Assembly: GCF_000369005.1 (NCBI RefSeq) | Contig: NZ_KB849764.1 | Coordinates: 186,702-250,701, forward strand | Direction of reading: 5' to 3' | DNA length: 64,000 nt | Origin: Acinetobacter beijerinckii CIP 110307 | GTDB lineage: Bacteria; Pseudomonadota; Gammaproteobacteria; Pseudomonadales; Moraxellaceae | Part shown: in pieces, positions 54,146 to 62,753 of the stretch | Numbering within the stretch: the stretch's first letter is position 1 | Layout: every line of letters begins with the position of its first letter | Position numbers and translations under genes: made by a program | The notes under the pieces: generated by a model | What the model was told of the DNA's origin: nothing | Seen by the model: the letters and a program-made list of their open reading frames with translations, nothing else | The model's database searches: none

Positions 54146-54175
54146 AAAAAAGCACTCTCACAGGAGTGCTTTTTA
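54146..54175. terminator. Bidirectional terminator between OYE and hxlR
   Basis: AGCACTC (54151-54157) pairs with GAGTGCT (54164-54170), with A and T runs on either side. Confidence 0.8.
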
Positions 54176-54616
54176 TTATTCAGCTTTTTGGTGAATAGTT
54201 CGAGATCCAATTTCAGCACCTGTCACTTTATCAATTACAATCGGTTGAATTTCTGTACCTTGTTCAGCATCAAGAAATATAGGCATTTTCTCAGGATTTT
54301 CAAAAGGTTTATGCTTACGACCCCATGCACCGATTACAAATAAAACGGGTAAGAAATCTTTGCCTGCTTGAGTTAATACATATTCTTCACGTGGTGGGTG
54401 TTCAGAATATTGTCGTTTTTCAAGTAATCCTTCATCTACTAAAACGGACAAACGTTTAGTCAGCATCGTCGGAGCAATGCCTAAACTTTTACGAAATTGA
54501 TCAAAGCGTGTAAATCCTGCATGTGCATCACGTAATATCAACATGCTCCATGCATCGCCAAGAACGGATAGACTTCTTGCAATAGGGCAGATTTCTAGGT
54601 TGGTATTTTTAGTCAT
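54176..54616 (-). CDS. HxlR-family transcription regulator
   Basis: A 146-residue winged-helix regulator: CPIARSLSVLGDAWSMLILRDAHAGFTRFDQFRKSLGIAPTMLTKRLSVLVDEGLLEKRQYSEHPPREEYVLTQAG is the family core, with Cys11 near the start, which in electrophile-sensing HxlR proteins (YodB, HypR) is the redox Cys. It converges on the OYE gene and probably controls the reductase cluster. A palindrome lies 18 bases before its start codon. Confidence 0.92.
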   Translation of the reverse strand: MTKNTNLEICPIARSLSVLGDAWSMLILRDAHAGFTRFDQFRKSLGIAPTMLTKRLSVLVDEGLLEKRQYSEHPPREEYVLTQAGKDFLPVLFVIGAWGRKHKPFENPEKMPIFLDAEQGTEIQPIVIDKVTGAEIGSRTIHQKAE

Positions 54617-54633
54617 AAAATTAACAAACTTTA

Positions 54634-54642
54634 TAGTAACTA
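54634..54642. promoter_or_regulatory. Candidate HxlR operator at its own promoter
   Basis: TAGTAACTA (reverse complement TAGTTACTA) lies 18 bases before the hxlR start; see the copy at 50357-50365. Confidence 0.5.
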
Positions 54643-54746
54643 CTTAAATGATATTAACATGGTTGGTTTTTTTAAACTATTAAAAATGGCGATTAAGAGC
54701 CATATAGATACATTGTATTTAGATTGATTGCATCCATTTAACTTTG

Positions 54747-55023
54747 TGTGATGGGCTCAATTTTCAGGAAACAATTAGTTTAGCTAAGCAAATCAATTAG
54801 CAGAGCAGTAGTGTTCTATCAAGAAGCTTTAAATCATCTGGCACGGTAGGGCTATGGCAATGCCAGTTTTGAGGTTGGAGTTGAAGAAGGCTTAGATATT
54901 GTTGAGGAGTTTTACTCGGATGAATCCAAACCAGAACAACATCATCAAACGCATCACTTGAGTCATGTTTAGAATATTCAGAAAGGTTTGCAGCAGTCAG
55001 TGCAAGCTTGGAATCAAGAATAA
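54747..55023 (+). pseudogene. 3' remnant of the Gp3-like gene (fourth module copy)
   Basis: Reading with frame changes gives LAKQIN, then GYGNASFEVGVEEGLDIVEEFYSDESKPEQ, LSHV and QKGLQQSVQAWNQE, matching the last 85 residues of the Gp3-like proteins. Stops at 'TAG' after LAR and after LSHV and a small deletion inactivate it. The following terminator hairpin AAAAGGGATAC/GTATCCCTTTT (55022-55049) is retained. Confidence 0.85.
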
Positions 55024-55065
55024 AAGGGATACTTTAATGTATCCCTTTTATTCTTGTCTAAAGAA

Positions 55066-56136
55066 CTATTTTAAATTTTTTTCAAAAAAAATAGCTAATT
55101 TATTAAATGGAATTAAATTGACTCTATCGTATAAATCAACATGTCCTGCACCTTTGACATAATAGAGTTCTTTGGGGTGTCCAGCCAGTTTATAAGCTTC
55201 CTCACTAAACTCCTTTGAATGTGCCTGATCACCTGTGATAAATAGCATTGGACGAGGTGAAATAGTTTCTATGTCATTAAATGGATAAAAGTTCATAAAC
55301 TTGATGTTACTAGTTAGCGTTGGATGTGTAGTTGCTTTAGGATCAGCGCCTTTAGGTGTAAATTCCCCACGTGGAGTACGATAGAAGTCATAAAACTCAC
55401 GTTGAATAGGATGAGTATTGGCAGTGAGCTCGTGTACTGTGCCACTGGTATATTCTATTTTTGCACCTGTAAACTCCGCATAACGCTGTTGAACTGCATC
55501 GGCAATGATCTGTTTTCTTTGCTCTAAACTCTGAGAGTGATTCAATGCATTACGATTGGCTGCACCCATATCGTACATGCTAACGGTTGCAATTGCTTTC
55601 ATGCGTGGATCAATTTTTGCAGCGCTAATGACGAAGCTGCCACTACCACAAATTCCTAAGGCACCAATACGTTCACGGTCAATAAAATCACGGGTGCCTA
55701 GATAATCAACTGCTGAGCTAAAAGCTTCACTATAGATGTCATGGGAAACGGCATTGCGAGGTTGTCCTTCGCTTTCACCCCAAAATGGCAAATCAATTGC
55801 AAGAGTCACAAAACCTTGCTCTGCCAATTTTTGGGCATACAGCATGGAGCTTTGTTCCCTGACTGCACCCATTGGATGACCAATTATAATTGCAGGTGAT
55901 TTTGTCCATTTTTTAAGGTCTTTAGGGATCACCAAATTACCTACTACTGCCATATTGTATTGGTTTTTAAAAGTCACTTTCTGGATATTGACTTGACTGC
56001 TTTGATAAAAATTATCTGCACCATTTGACATATCTGCTGCCATCGCTGTGGTAGAGGAAAATAAACTTACTGTTGTTGCGGTAATGACTGCTAGCGCAGA
56101 TTTACGAAATTTGTCGAAGTACTGAATGACGAACAT
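55066..56136 (-). CDS. Exported alpha/beta hydrolase (dienelactone/YcjY type)
   Basis: A 356-residue protein with a signal peptide ending MAA-DM, KVTFKNQYNMAVVGNLVIPKDL, the oxyanion-region IIIGHPMGAVREQS, nucleophile GICGSG (Ser in ALGICGSGSF) and His in KGAGHVDLYD. It resembles secreted dienelactone-hydrolase-like peptidases or esterases. It follows a cyclophilin-like gene on the same strand by 29 bases. Confidence 0.85.
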   Translation of the reverse strand: MFVIQYFDKFRKSALAVITATTVSLFSSTTAMAADMSNGADNFYQSSQVNIQKVTFKNQYNMAVVGNLVIPKDLKKWTKSPAIIIGHPMGAVREQSSMLYAQKLAEQGFVTLAIDLPFWGESEGQPRNAVSHDIYSEAFSSAVDYLGTRDFIDRERIGALGICGSGSFVISAAKIDPRMKAIATVSMYDMGAANRNALNHSQSLEQRKQIIADAVQQRYAEFTGAKIEYTSGTVHELTANTHPIQREFYDFYRTPRGEFTPKGADPKATTHPTLTSNIKFMNFYPFNDIETISPRPMLFITGDQAHSKEFSEEAYKLAGHPKELYYVKGAGHVDLYDRVNLIPFNKLAIFFEKNLK

Positions 56137-56165
56137 AACGATCTCACTTAATCACAATTGGGTGG

Positions 56166-56663
56166 CTATTTCACTTGGCGAATCACAACGGTAAATTCAG
56201 ACTGACTCAAGAATGCTTTCGGCAGATTTTCTATTTTTCCTAGAAAAATAAGTCCATTGGCATAACCGACATCGGAATCTTTATAGAAAATTGCTAAATT
56301 TCCCCAAGGCGCGTAATAGGTCAGATCACCAGCTTGGCCTGTGTAACCTTTGGGTGCGGATTGTTGGGAGAGTCTATGAGGTAAGGTGGCAATTTTTTCT
56401 GAAGATGCATAATCACTAAGCTTTAATGACAGAGGCAATTGCTTAATAAAATCCTGAGTAGTTGGTGAGGACTCTAAAGTTACAAAAACAGGCTGCTCTG
56501 TGCCTGCAATCTCAATCTGAATTTTCATCTTTGATGCTCTTGTTAGAGTCGAATGATGGTCTCGTGGTGGTTTGGCTGTTGTCCATAAAGAAAAACAACT
56601 TAAAAAAATTGCCAACATGATCGAACAGCCAATAAAAGCAAAAGAATATTGATTTCTACTCAT
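56166..56663 (-). CDS. Cyclophilin-like fold protein
   Basis: A 165-residue protein with an N-terminal membrane or signal segment (about 8-30) and a domain with MKIQIEIAGTEQPVFVTLESSPTTQDFIKQLPLSLKLSDYASSEKI, APWGNLAIFYKDSDVGYANGLIFLGKI, typical of the small cyclophilin-like (TM1367-type) family. Activity unknown. Gene pair with the hydrolase. Confidence 0.82.
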   Translation of the reverse strand: MSRNQYSFAFIGCSIMLAIFLSCFSLWTTAKPPRDHHSTLTRASKMKIQIEIAGTEQPVFVTLESSPTTQDFIKQLPLSLKLSDYASSEKIATLPHRLSQQSAPKGYTGQAGDLTYYAPWGNLAIFYKDSDVGYANGLIFLGKIENLPKAFLSQSEFTVVIRQVK

Positions 56664-56903
56664 AATTAAGATGCTCTTAAACTTATTGATTCAGATGCCT
56701 ATTTACTAACAGATTTTCCAACTTATTCTTGTAATAAACAGGTTGGAAACCTAAGATGAAATTAGTTTAGGTAGTTTTGTTAAGAATGATTAGAGTAAAA
56801 AAACAGCATGGACTTATGAATAGCATTCATGAGTTATTCATTGAATTGGCTTATTTCAAGCTATACTGATCGCCATAGCCATTAATACAAAAGCAGATTT
56901 TTT

Positions 56904-57809
56904 ATGATAACCAAGGAAAATTACAACGATCTCTATGCTTTTCTAATGGTGACGAGAGAGGGAAGTTTTACTAAAGCTGCTGGAAAACTAGGGGTTTCCC
57001 AATCTGCACTTAGCCATGCCATTCGGGGGCTGGAAGAAAGGCTGGGTATGCTGTTACTGACTCGAACAACAAGAAGTGTGTCACCGACAGAAGCAGGAGA
57101 ACGTTTAAGGCAAACCATTAGTGCCAGTTTCGATCATATCGACAATGAGCTTTCATTGTTGAGTAAGTTACGGGATACACCTGCAGGAACTGTCAGGATT
57201 AATGCTAGTAGCCATGCCATCCGACAGATTCTACTGCCAAAACTTCAGCAACTAACACAACGTTATCCTGACATTAATATCGAGTTAACAGCCAACAGCG
57301 GAATGGTGGATATTGTTGCTGAACGATTTGATGCAGGTGTCCGTTTTGGTAGCCGTGTTGCAGAGGGTATGATTGCCGTTCGGATCGGCAATGATGTCAA
57401 AATGGCTGTGGTGGCAACACCTGACTATTTTGCAAAACACGGTCTGCCGCAGTCTCCACAGGAGTTGACCCAACACGCTTGTATTGGTTTTCGACTCACG
57501 ACTCATGGCGGCATTTATGCTTGGGAGTTTGAGAAAGATGGACTGGAAATAAAGATCAAGATTAATGGGCAATGGGTTTTTAACGAGTCCTATCATAGTG
57601 TTGATGCTGTAAGACTAGGATTGGCAATTGCCTATATTCCAGAAGATATGGTTGAGGATGACTTGCGTAGAGGTGATTTAATCAAGGTACTGGATGAATA
57701 TAGCATCCAGTTTTCAGGTTACCATTTATATTACCCACATCGCAGACAGCAATCTCCAGCCTTAAGGCTAGTCATTGATACCTTGCGTTTAACAGATAGC
57801 GCCATGTAA
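56904..57809 (+). CDS. LysR-family transcription regulator
   Basis: A 301-residue regulator with the N-terminal HTH (LYAFLMVTREGSFTKAAGKLGVSQSALSHAIRGLEERLGMLLLTRTTRSVSPTEAGERL) and a substrate-binding domain. Divergent from the cyclophilin-hydrolase pair (240-base gap), which it may control. Its end overlaps the convergent MFS gene by 38 bases. Confidence 0.92.
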   Translation: MITKENYNDLYAFLMVTREGSFTKAAGKLGVSQSALSHAIRGLEERLGMLLLTRTTRSVSPTEAGERLRQTISASFDHIDNELSLLSKLRDTPAGTVRINASSHAIRQILLPKLQQLTQRYPDINIELTANSGMVDIVAERFDAGVRFGSRVAEGMIAVRIGNDVKMAVVATPDYFAKHGLPQSPQELTQHACIGFRLTTHGGIYAWEFEKDGLEIKIKINGQWVFNESYHSVDAVRLGLAIAYIPEDMVEDDLRRGDLIKVLDEYSIQFSGYHLYYPHRRQQSPALRLVIDTLRLTDSAM

Positions 57810-58980
57810 ATGAGGAAAATAGGACACCGATCACCAAGATGATTGCACTTAAAATAACGGTTGCTTGATAGCCTTGCCAGTCGAAAAGTAAGCCACCCGC
57901 AGTTGCTCCTAAAGTAATGGCCAACTGAATAATAGCGACCATCAGTCCACCGCCGGCTTCTATTTCATGGGGCAGGGAACGAGTGAGCCAAGTGTTCCAT
58001 GCTACTGGTGCGGATGTACCAATCAAACCCCATAAAACCATCAATGCTGCAATGATCCAGACCTGATGCCCAAATAAGATAAACGCGCCTGCTAAAAATG
58101 CCATTGTGAGTGGAATCAAGATTAAATAACGATACAGATGTTTATGTAATATGTGACTGATCATAAAAGTACCGATCAAACCTGAAACTCCCATGATTAA
58201 TAGCAAGCTAGAAAGCTGGTTTGCATCCACCAAAGTCACCTTTTCTAAAAAGGGTCGTAAATAGGTAAACAGCGAAAACTGTCCCATAAATAAAAATAAG
58301 ATAGCAAACATACCTAAGCAGATCACCGGCCGTTTTAATAATAGGAATACATTACCACTCATGTGCTGAGTCTTTATGGGAGGTAGGGACGGCATGGTTT
58401 TAACTTGCCAGAGTAGAGCAATGACGGCAATGGGAACAATACAAAAGAAAGCGCCTCTCCAACCAATCACTGAACCCAGAAAACTGCCTAATGGTGCTGC
58501 AATTGTGGTGGCTAGGGCATTGCCGCCGTTTAAAAGTCCCAATGCTTTTGGTACTTCATTGAATCGTACTAGTCGCATCACAATGGCTGTGGACATCGAC
58601 CAGAAGCCACCAATCACAACGCCTAGAATTGATCTTCCAAGTATAAATAAAAGGGAGTTGTGGGCAAAAGTGATAATGACTCCAGACAGTATCATTAGCA
58701 AAGTAAGTCCCAACATCACGGAACGGCGATCCCATTTTCGAGTAAATTTGCCAATGGTTAAACTGGCTATGACAGCAAAAATCCCTGAAATTGCAATCGC
58801 CTGTCCAACCTGACCCTCAGTCATCTTGAGGTCAAATGCAATTGGTGTAAGCAAACTCACGGGCACAAACTCAGAGGCGATCAGCACCGAACAACATAGA
58901 GACATCACGATCACCGCACTCCATGTAGATGTACTCGGCGTTAGATCGGTTGGAGATTGTTTTTCAATAGATAAAGACAT
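57772..58980 (-). CDS. MFS efflux transporter (DHA1 family)
   Basis: ATG 58980 is used because AGGA precedes it; a frame start at 59040 adds 20 unlikely residues. The 402-residue protein has twelve membrane helices, with the loop motif GKFTRKWDRRSVMLG and GRSILGVVIGGFWSM typical of DHA1 sugar/drug exporters. Convergent and slightly overlapping with the LysR gene, so not an obvious target. Confidence 0.88.
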   Translation of the reverse strand: MSLSIEKQSPTDLTPSTSTWSAVIVMSLCCSVLIASEFVPVSLLTPIAFDLKMTEGQVGQAIAISGIFAVIASLTIGKFTRKWDRRSVMLGLTLLMILSGVIITFAHNSLLFILGRSILGVVIGGFWSMSTAIVMRLVRFNEVPKALGLLNGGNALATTIAAPLGSFLGSVIGWRGAFFCIVPIAVIALLWQVKTMPSLPPIKTQHMSGNVFLLLKRPVICLGMFAILFLFMGQFSLFTYLRPFLEKVTLVDANQLSSLLLIMGVSGLIGTFMISHILHKHLYRYLILIPLTMAFLAGAFILFGHQVWIIAALMVLWGLIGTSAPVAWNTWLTRSLPHEIEAGGGLMVAIIQLAITLGATAGGLLFDWQGYQATVILSAIILVIGVLFSSFTWRYLLNARYQ

Positions 58981-59222
58981 ACATATCCTGCTTAAAAAAG
59001 CATATAGAAATTTAAACTGGAAAGCAGGACACACTAGCAAATCGCTAGGTTGTGAGTTAGGTGCTTTTATTGAATAGAGTTATGAATAATCTGTATGAAT
59101 GGATAATTTTCAATAATGATTTTTTTACATAAACAGATATTAAGCATACTTTTGAATGATGATTTTTTAGTGAAGAAGTCAATTTTTGAAAATAAATAAA
59201 GATATATTTAACTTTTCGATAA

Positions 59223-60617
59223 CTAAATATCAGAAAATTCAGGAAAAATGAGCTCAAAGCAAATACCATCTGGAGTATTGTAAGCCAAATAATCACCTTG
59301 ATGAAGGGTCATAATTGAGGCAACGATGGATAAACCAAGACCTCCAGTTTGGCTGGTTTGATGGCGGCTAGAAGTGCATTGATAAAAGCGTTCAAATAGA
59401 GAATCAAGATGCTCATTTGCAATACTCGTATCACTGGTGATCACATACAAACTAGTTGTTGAGCTTGATCCATCTTGTTGGTTGTTTCGACTACCAATAT
59501 AAATCTGACGTTGCAAACCACCATGTGTTAGTGCATTCGAAATTAAATTATAAAGTGCTCGTTGTAGTAATTCTGGATCAGCCAATATTTGGGTTTGTTT
59601 TAACTGCAAAATAAACTGGCAAGCTTGTTCTTCAGCTTGATGCTCAAAAATGTCACAAATCGTCTCAATCAAGTTGGATAGATCGATCCATTGTTTATTT
59701 AACATCACCATCTGACGATCCGCACGTGCAAGAAACAGCATGCTATCAATCATACGTTTTAAGCGTTGGTAATCTTCTAAATTTGAATACAGTACTTCTT
59801 TATATTGCTCATTTGTACGCTCACCCATGAGCATAATTTCCGTTTGTCCAATCAGGTTGTTGAGTGGAGTACGAAATTCATGGGCAATATCTTCTGAGAA
59901 TTGGTTGAGTTGCTGATATCCGATTTCAATTCGGTTCAGCATGGTATTGATGTCTGCCGTCAGTTGTTCAATTTCTGATGGAGCTTGATCAAGCTGAATT
60001 CTTTGCTGCAATTTATGGACATTGATTGCCTGAGTTTGTTGTTGCAGTTTTCGTAAAGTACTGAGTCCAAAACGGCTAGCCAGAGCAGACAATATAAAAA
60101 TCAGTACAATCCCGATGCTCACTGAAACCAATAAGCCATTACGGAATGGCTCAAGAATATTGAGACGTTCAGACCATTGCTTGCCTGCAATGAGCACATA
60201 AGGCTTTTGATGAATGTTAATCGTTTTCCATGACAAGCGTGTTGGGTGTTCGGTCTGAGTCAAATCAGTAAATTGGATGCTGCTTGATGTTGTTAATTTA
60301 GGAAGGGGAATATTTAAAGGATTAATATCAATCAGGCGTTGATTATGATCCATTAAAATAAATAAGTTATCTTGGTTTCCTAACATATTTTGATAGAGCT
60401 TAGGGCGAGCAACAATTTGATTTATATTTTCACTATCTTGTAGAAGTGTTTCGAGTCGTTCAATTCGGTCCGTCAGAGCACGATCTTGTTGGATAATTAA
60501 AATTTGATTAATCCCAACATAGCTAATCATTGCCACTACGCATAAAACTAGAGCGCTGCAAAAAGTCACCAGTAGGGTGAGTCTCAATTCTAATGAGTGA
60601 AAAATATGATTCATCAT
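59223..60617 (-). CDS. Heavy-metal-type sensor histidine kinase (CusS/HprS group)
   Basis: A 464-residue membrane kinase: two membrane helices (about 10-32 and 160-182) flank a periplasmic sensor domain, followed by HAMP (QQTQAINVHKLQQRI), H box EDIAHEFRTPLNNL, N box ALYNLISNALTH and the ATP lid QTGGLGLSIVASI. It overlaps the response regulator by four bases (ATGA). Its neighbours link it to either copper or peroxide/hypochlorite sensing. Confidence 0.9.
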   Translation of the reverse strand: MMNHIFHSLELRLTLLVTFCSALVLCVVAMISYVGINQILIIQQDRALTDRIERLETLLQDSENINQIVARPKLYQNMLGNQDNLFILMDHNQRLIDINPLNIPLPKLTTSSSIQFTDLTQTEHPTRLSWKTINIHQKPYVLIAGKQWSERLNILEPFRNGLLVSVSIGIVLIFILSALASRFGLSTLRKLQQQTQAINVHKLQQRIQLDQAPSEIEQLTADINTMLNRIEIGYQQLNQFSEDIAHEFRTPLNNLIGQTEIMLMGERTNEQYKEVLYSNLEDYQRLKRMIDSMLFLARADRQMVMLNKQWIDLSNLIETICDIFEHQAEEQACQFILQLKQTQILADPELLQRALYNLISNALTHGGLQRQIYIGSRNNQQDGSSSTTSLYVITSDTSIANEHLDSLFERFYQCTSSRHQTSQTGGLGLSIVASIMTLHQGDYLAYNTPDGICFELIFPEFSDI

Positions 60618-61285
60618 GCTTGAACCGATAGCTTATAACCTAAGCCCCGAATCGTATGAATTAACTTTAAATCATGTCCATCATCAATTTTGCTGCGTAA
60701 GCGACGTACAGCTACATCGATAAAGTTAGTATCAGTATCAAAATTAATATTCCAAACTTCTGAGGCAATTTGGCGGCGCGTAATAATTTCATCTTGATGC
60801 AAAAGCATAAATCGAAGTAGGTTAAATTCCTTCTTACTGAGGTCGATTAATGCATCTTCTCGCCAAACTTTGTGTTGTGTTAAATCCATCTTTAATGACG
60901 CAATCGAGAGCTCATTTTCTTGATTATATTGTTGGCGCCTTAAAAGACTTTTGATACGAGCAAGTAATTCAACATAGGAAAATGGTTTTGCTAAATAATC
61001 ATCAGCTCCCAATTCTAAGCCTTTGACACGATCTAAAATCTGATCCTTTGCAGTTAGAAATATCACGGGAACCTTAGAAAATTGGCGAAGTATTTTCAAT
61101 ACATCCCAACCATCAAGATCAGGCAACATTACATCTAAAATCACCAAAGAATAGGATTTCATTTTTAATCTTTCCAAGCCTTCAAGTCCTGAATGGACGC
61201 ACTCCGCTGTATAGCCTGACTCAATTAAGCCTTTTACTAAATAAGACGCGATCTTCGTTTCATCTTCGATAATCAGAATACACAT
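60614..61285 (-). CDS. Response regulator, CusR/HprR group
   Basis: A 223-residue OmpR-type regulator: receiver with the phospho-Asp in LVILDVMLPDLDGWDVLK, KDQILDRVKGLELGADDYLAKPF, and a winged helix with NIDFDTDTNFIDVAVRRLRSKID and the RGLGYKL end. It is transcribed away from a hiuH-type operon with a shared palindromic box between them. Confidence 0.93.
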   Translation of the reverse strand: MCILIIEDETKIASYLVKGLIESGYTAECVHSGLEGLERLKMKSYSLVILDVMLPDLDGWDVLKILRQFSKVPVIFLTAKDQILDRVKGLELGADDYLAKPFSYVELLARIKSLLRRQQYNQENELSIASLKMDLTQHKVWREDALIDLSKKEFNLLRFMLLHQDEIITRRQIASEVWNINFDTDTNFIDVAVRRLRSKIDDGHDLKLIHTIRGLGYKLSVQA

Positions 61286-61307
61286 TTTTGTTCAGACTCT
61301 TTGTGAA

Positions 61308-61325
61308 CATGACAATTTTGTAATG
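61308..61325. promoter_or_regulatory. CusR/HprR-type box
   Basis: CATGACAATTTTGTAATG is a near palindrome with half sites CATGACAA and TTGTAATG (7 of 8 symmetric). A third half site TTGTCATG is at 61329-61336. It closely resembles the E. coli HprR box and the CusR box and sits in the divergent promoter region. Confidence 0.6.
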
Positions 61326-61391
61326 TGATTGTCATGCTGTGGCGGAATAGATTTGTTTAAGATTTTCAAAGCATATCAGGCAGGAATCAAT

Positions 61392-61874
61392 ATGAGTAAG
61401 CTTAAAATTCTTGGTTTAACGTTACTGTTCAGTAGCACTGTTGCACACTCTGTGGAGCTGAAGCAAGTTTATTCATTGGATCTTCAAACAGCCAAAGTAT
61501 TAGCCAGTGAAGCTGAGCGTGTATGCAAAAACATTCAGCAAAATATTGCAGTCGCAGTCGTTGATCAAGGTGGTAATACGCTTTATGCACACCGTCATGA
61601 GTCTGTGGGTCCACACAATTTAGATGCTGCAGAGCAAAAAGCATTTACAGCATTATCAACGAAAACAGCAACCTTGGCTTTGAGTCAAACAGCAAATAGC
61701 AATCCTGATGCAAAAAATTTGACCACCGTGTCTAAGCTGCTGTTATTGGGCGGTGGACTACCTATTCGATATCAAAATCAAGTGGTCGGAGCGATTGGCA
61801 TTGCTGGAGCAGGCGGTGCTAAAAACGATGATTACTGTGCTACATCTGCCATTCAAATATTGAAAAATCTGTGA
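61392..61874 (+). CDS. Exported heme-binding GlcG/HbpS-family protein
   Basis: ATG 61392 with AGGAA upstream is chosen because a Sec signal peptide (MSKLKILGLTLLFSSTVAHS) starts there; the longer frame from 61329 overlaps the regulatory box. The 160-residue protein has the GlcG/HbpS pattern: DLQTAKVLASEAERVCKNIQQNIAVAVVDQGGNTLYAHRHESVG, KAFTALSTKTAT and GGGLPIRYQNQVVGAIGIAGAGG. HbpS proteins bind heme and protect against oxidative stress. Paired with the HIUase gene, eleven bases away. Confidence 0.85.
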   Translation: MSKLKILGLTLLFSSTVAHSVELKQVYSLDLQTAKVLASEAERVCKNIQQNIAVAVVDQGGNTLYAHRHESVGPHNLDAAEQKAFTALSTKTATLALSQTANSNPDAKNLTTVSKLLLLGGGLPIRYQNQVVGAIGIAGAGGAKNDDYCATSAIQILKNL

Positions 61875-61884
61875 GGAGTTTGTG

Positions 61885-62286
61885 ATGTTAAAGAAAATCT
61901 TACCTTATTCGCTTATCTTATTCTGTTCAGCAGCATTTGCTGAACAGAACCCATTGAGTGTCCATGTTCTAAATTTGGAAAATGGTTTACCTTCAGCCAA
62001 TGTTGAAGTTGTTCTTGAAAAAAGCTCTGGTGATCAGTGGATAAAATTGAATCAGAAACTTACGTGTGAAAATGGGCGGATTACTGCGCTATATCCTGAG
62101 AACAAAGCGTTGGAAAAAGGGGTTTACAAAGTGACCTTTAAAACTGAGGCTTGGTTCAATCAACAAAAGCAACAAACCTTTTTTCCAGAAGTTCCTGTGA
62201 TTTTTAAAGTGGATGGAACCGTTAAACATTATCATATTCCTTTATTACTCAGTCCTTATGGTTATTCAACCTATCGCGGAAACTAG
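61885..62286 (+). CDS. hiuH: Periplasmic 5-hydroxyisourate hydrolase (transthyretin-like)
   Basis: ATG 61885 follows GAGGAG. The 133-residue protein has a Sec signal (to AFA-EQ) and the HIUase fold: LSVHVLNLENGLPSANVEVVLEK and the signature HYHIPLLLSPYGYSTYRGN (the last residue is Asn where YRGS is usual). It hydrolyses 5-hydroxyisourate from urate oxidation, here in the periplasm as in YedX/HiuH. In E. coli the hprRS system neighbours hiuH, as here. Confidence 0.92.
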   Translation: MLKKILPYSLILFCSAAFAEQNPLSVHVLNLENGLPSANVEVVLEKSSGDQWIKLNQKLTCENGRITALYPENKALEKGVYKVTFKTEAWFNQQKQQTFFPEVPVIFKVDGTVKHYHIPLLLSPYGYSTYRGN

Positions 62287-62332
62287 AATATAAAAGTGTT
62301 GAACATATATTTTCCTTATCGCGTACAGTAAG

Positions 62333-62564
62333 TTAGCTAGTGTTGAATGTTTCATTCAATGCTAGTTGTACTGCGTTCACTCTTAATTTACATGCCTTGT
62401 AAGCGGTCATTGATTCTTCCGCAATTTTCATCAGATTATCGATGTCTAGTTCTTCCTGTGCTTATAGTAATTCAGAATTTTTTAAGTAATGCGTAACCTT
62501 TTTTAAAGCTTAGCTCATTTTTACTCTTTAGTGCTTCATTTATATCAAATTTTATTGTTCTCAT
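62333..62564 (-). pseudogene. xseB: Probable xseB (exonuclease VII small subunit) relic
   Basis: From a possible ATG at 62564 the minus strand reads ...ELSFKKGYALLKK, shifts frame near 62485 to NSELL, meets TAA at about 62461, then reads AQEELDIDNLMKIAEESMTAYKACKLRVNAVQLALNETF to TAA 62333-62335. This pattern fits the Acinetobacter exonuclease VII small subunit (SFxxxY..L, IDxLM.I.EESM.AYKACK.RV.AV..AL), so the call is by recall. Two lesions make it non-functional. Confidence 0.5.
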
Positions 62565-62753
62565 ATGTTTAAATAATCTAAATTTTTTTGATTAGAGTCG
62601 GTGTATGGATTTAGTAGCAATTTCTTAACGAGATATCATCACAGGCTGAATAATTGTATTTATTATAAATCTAATCATATTAAGTAAGAAATATTGGCTT
62701 ATTCATTTGACAACAATACTTTTGTATAAGCCTTTTAAAAGAGACTATTAAAA
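62565..62753. other. Non-coding spacer
   Basis: AT-rich, no gene or structure seen. Confidence 0.3.

Noticed and set aside
54965..55162. Small plus-strand frame after the fourth Gp3 remnant
   Set aside because: It runs through the pseudogene tail and terminator into the opposite-strand hydrolase gene.
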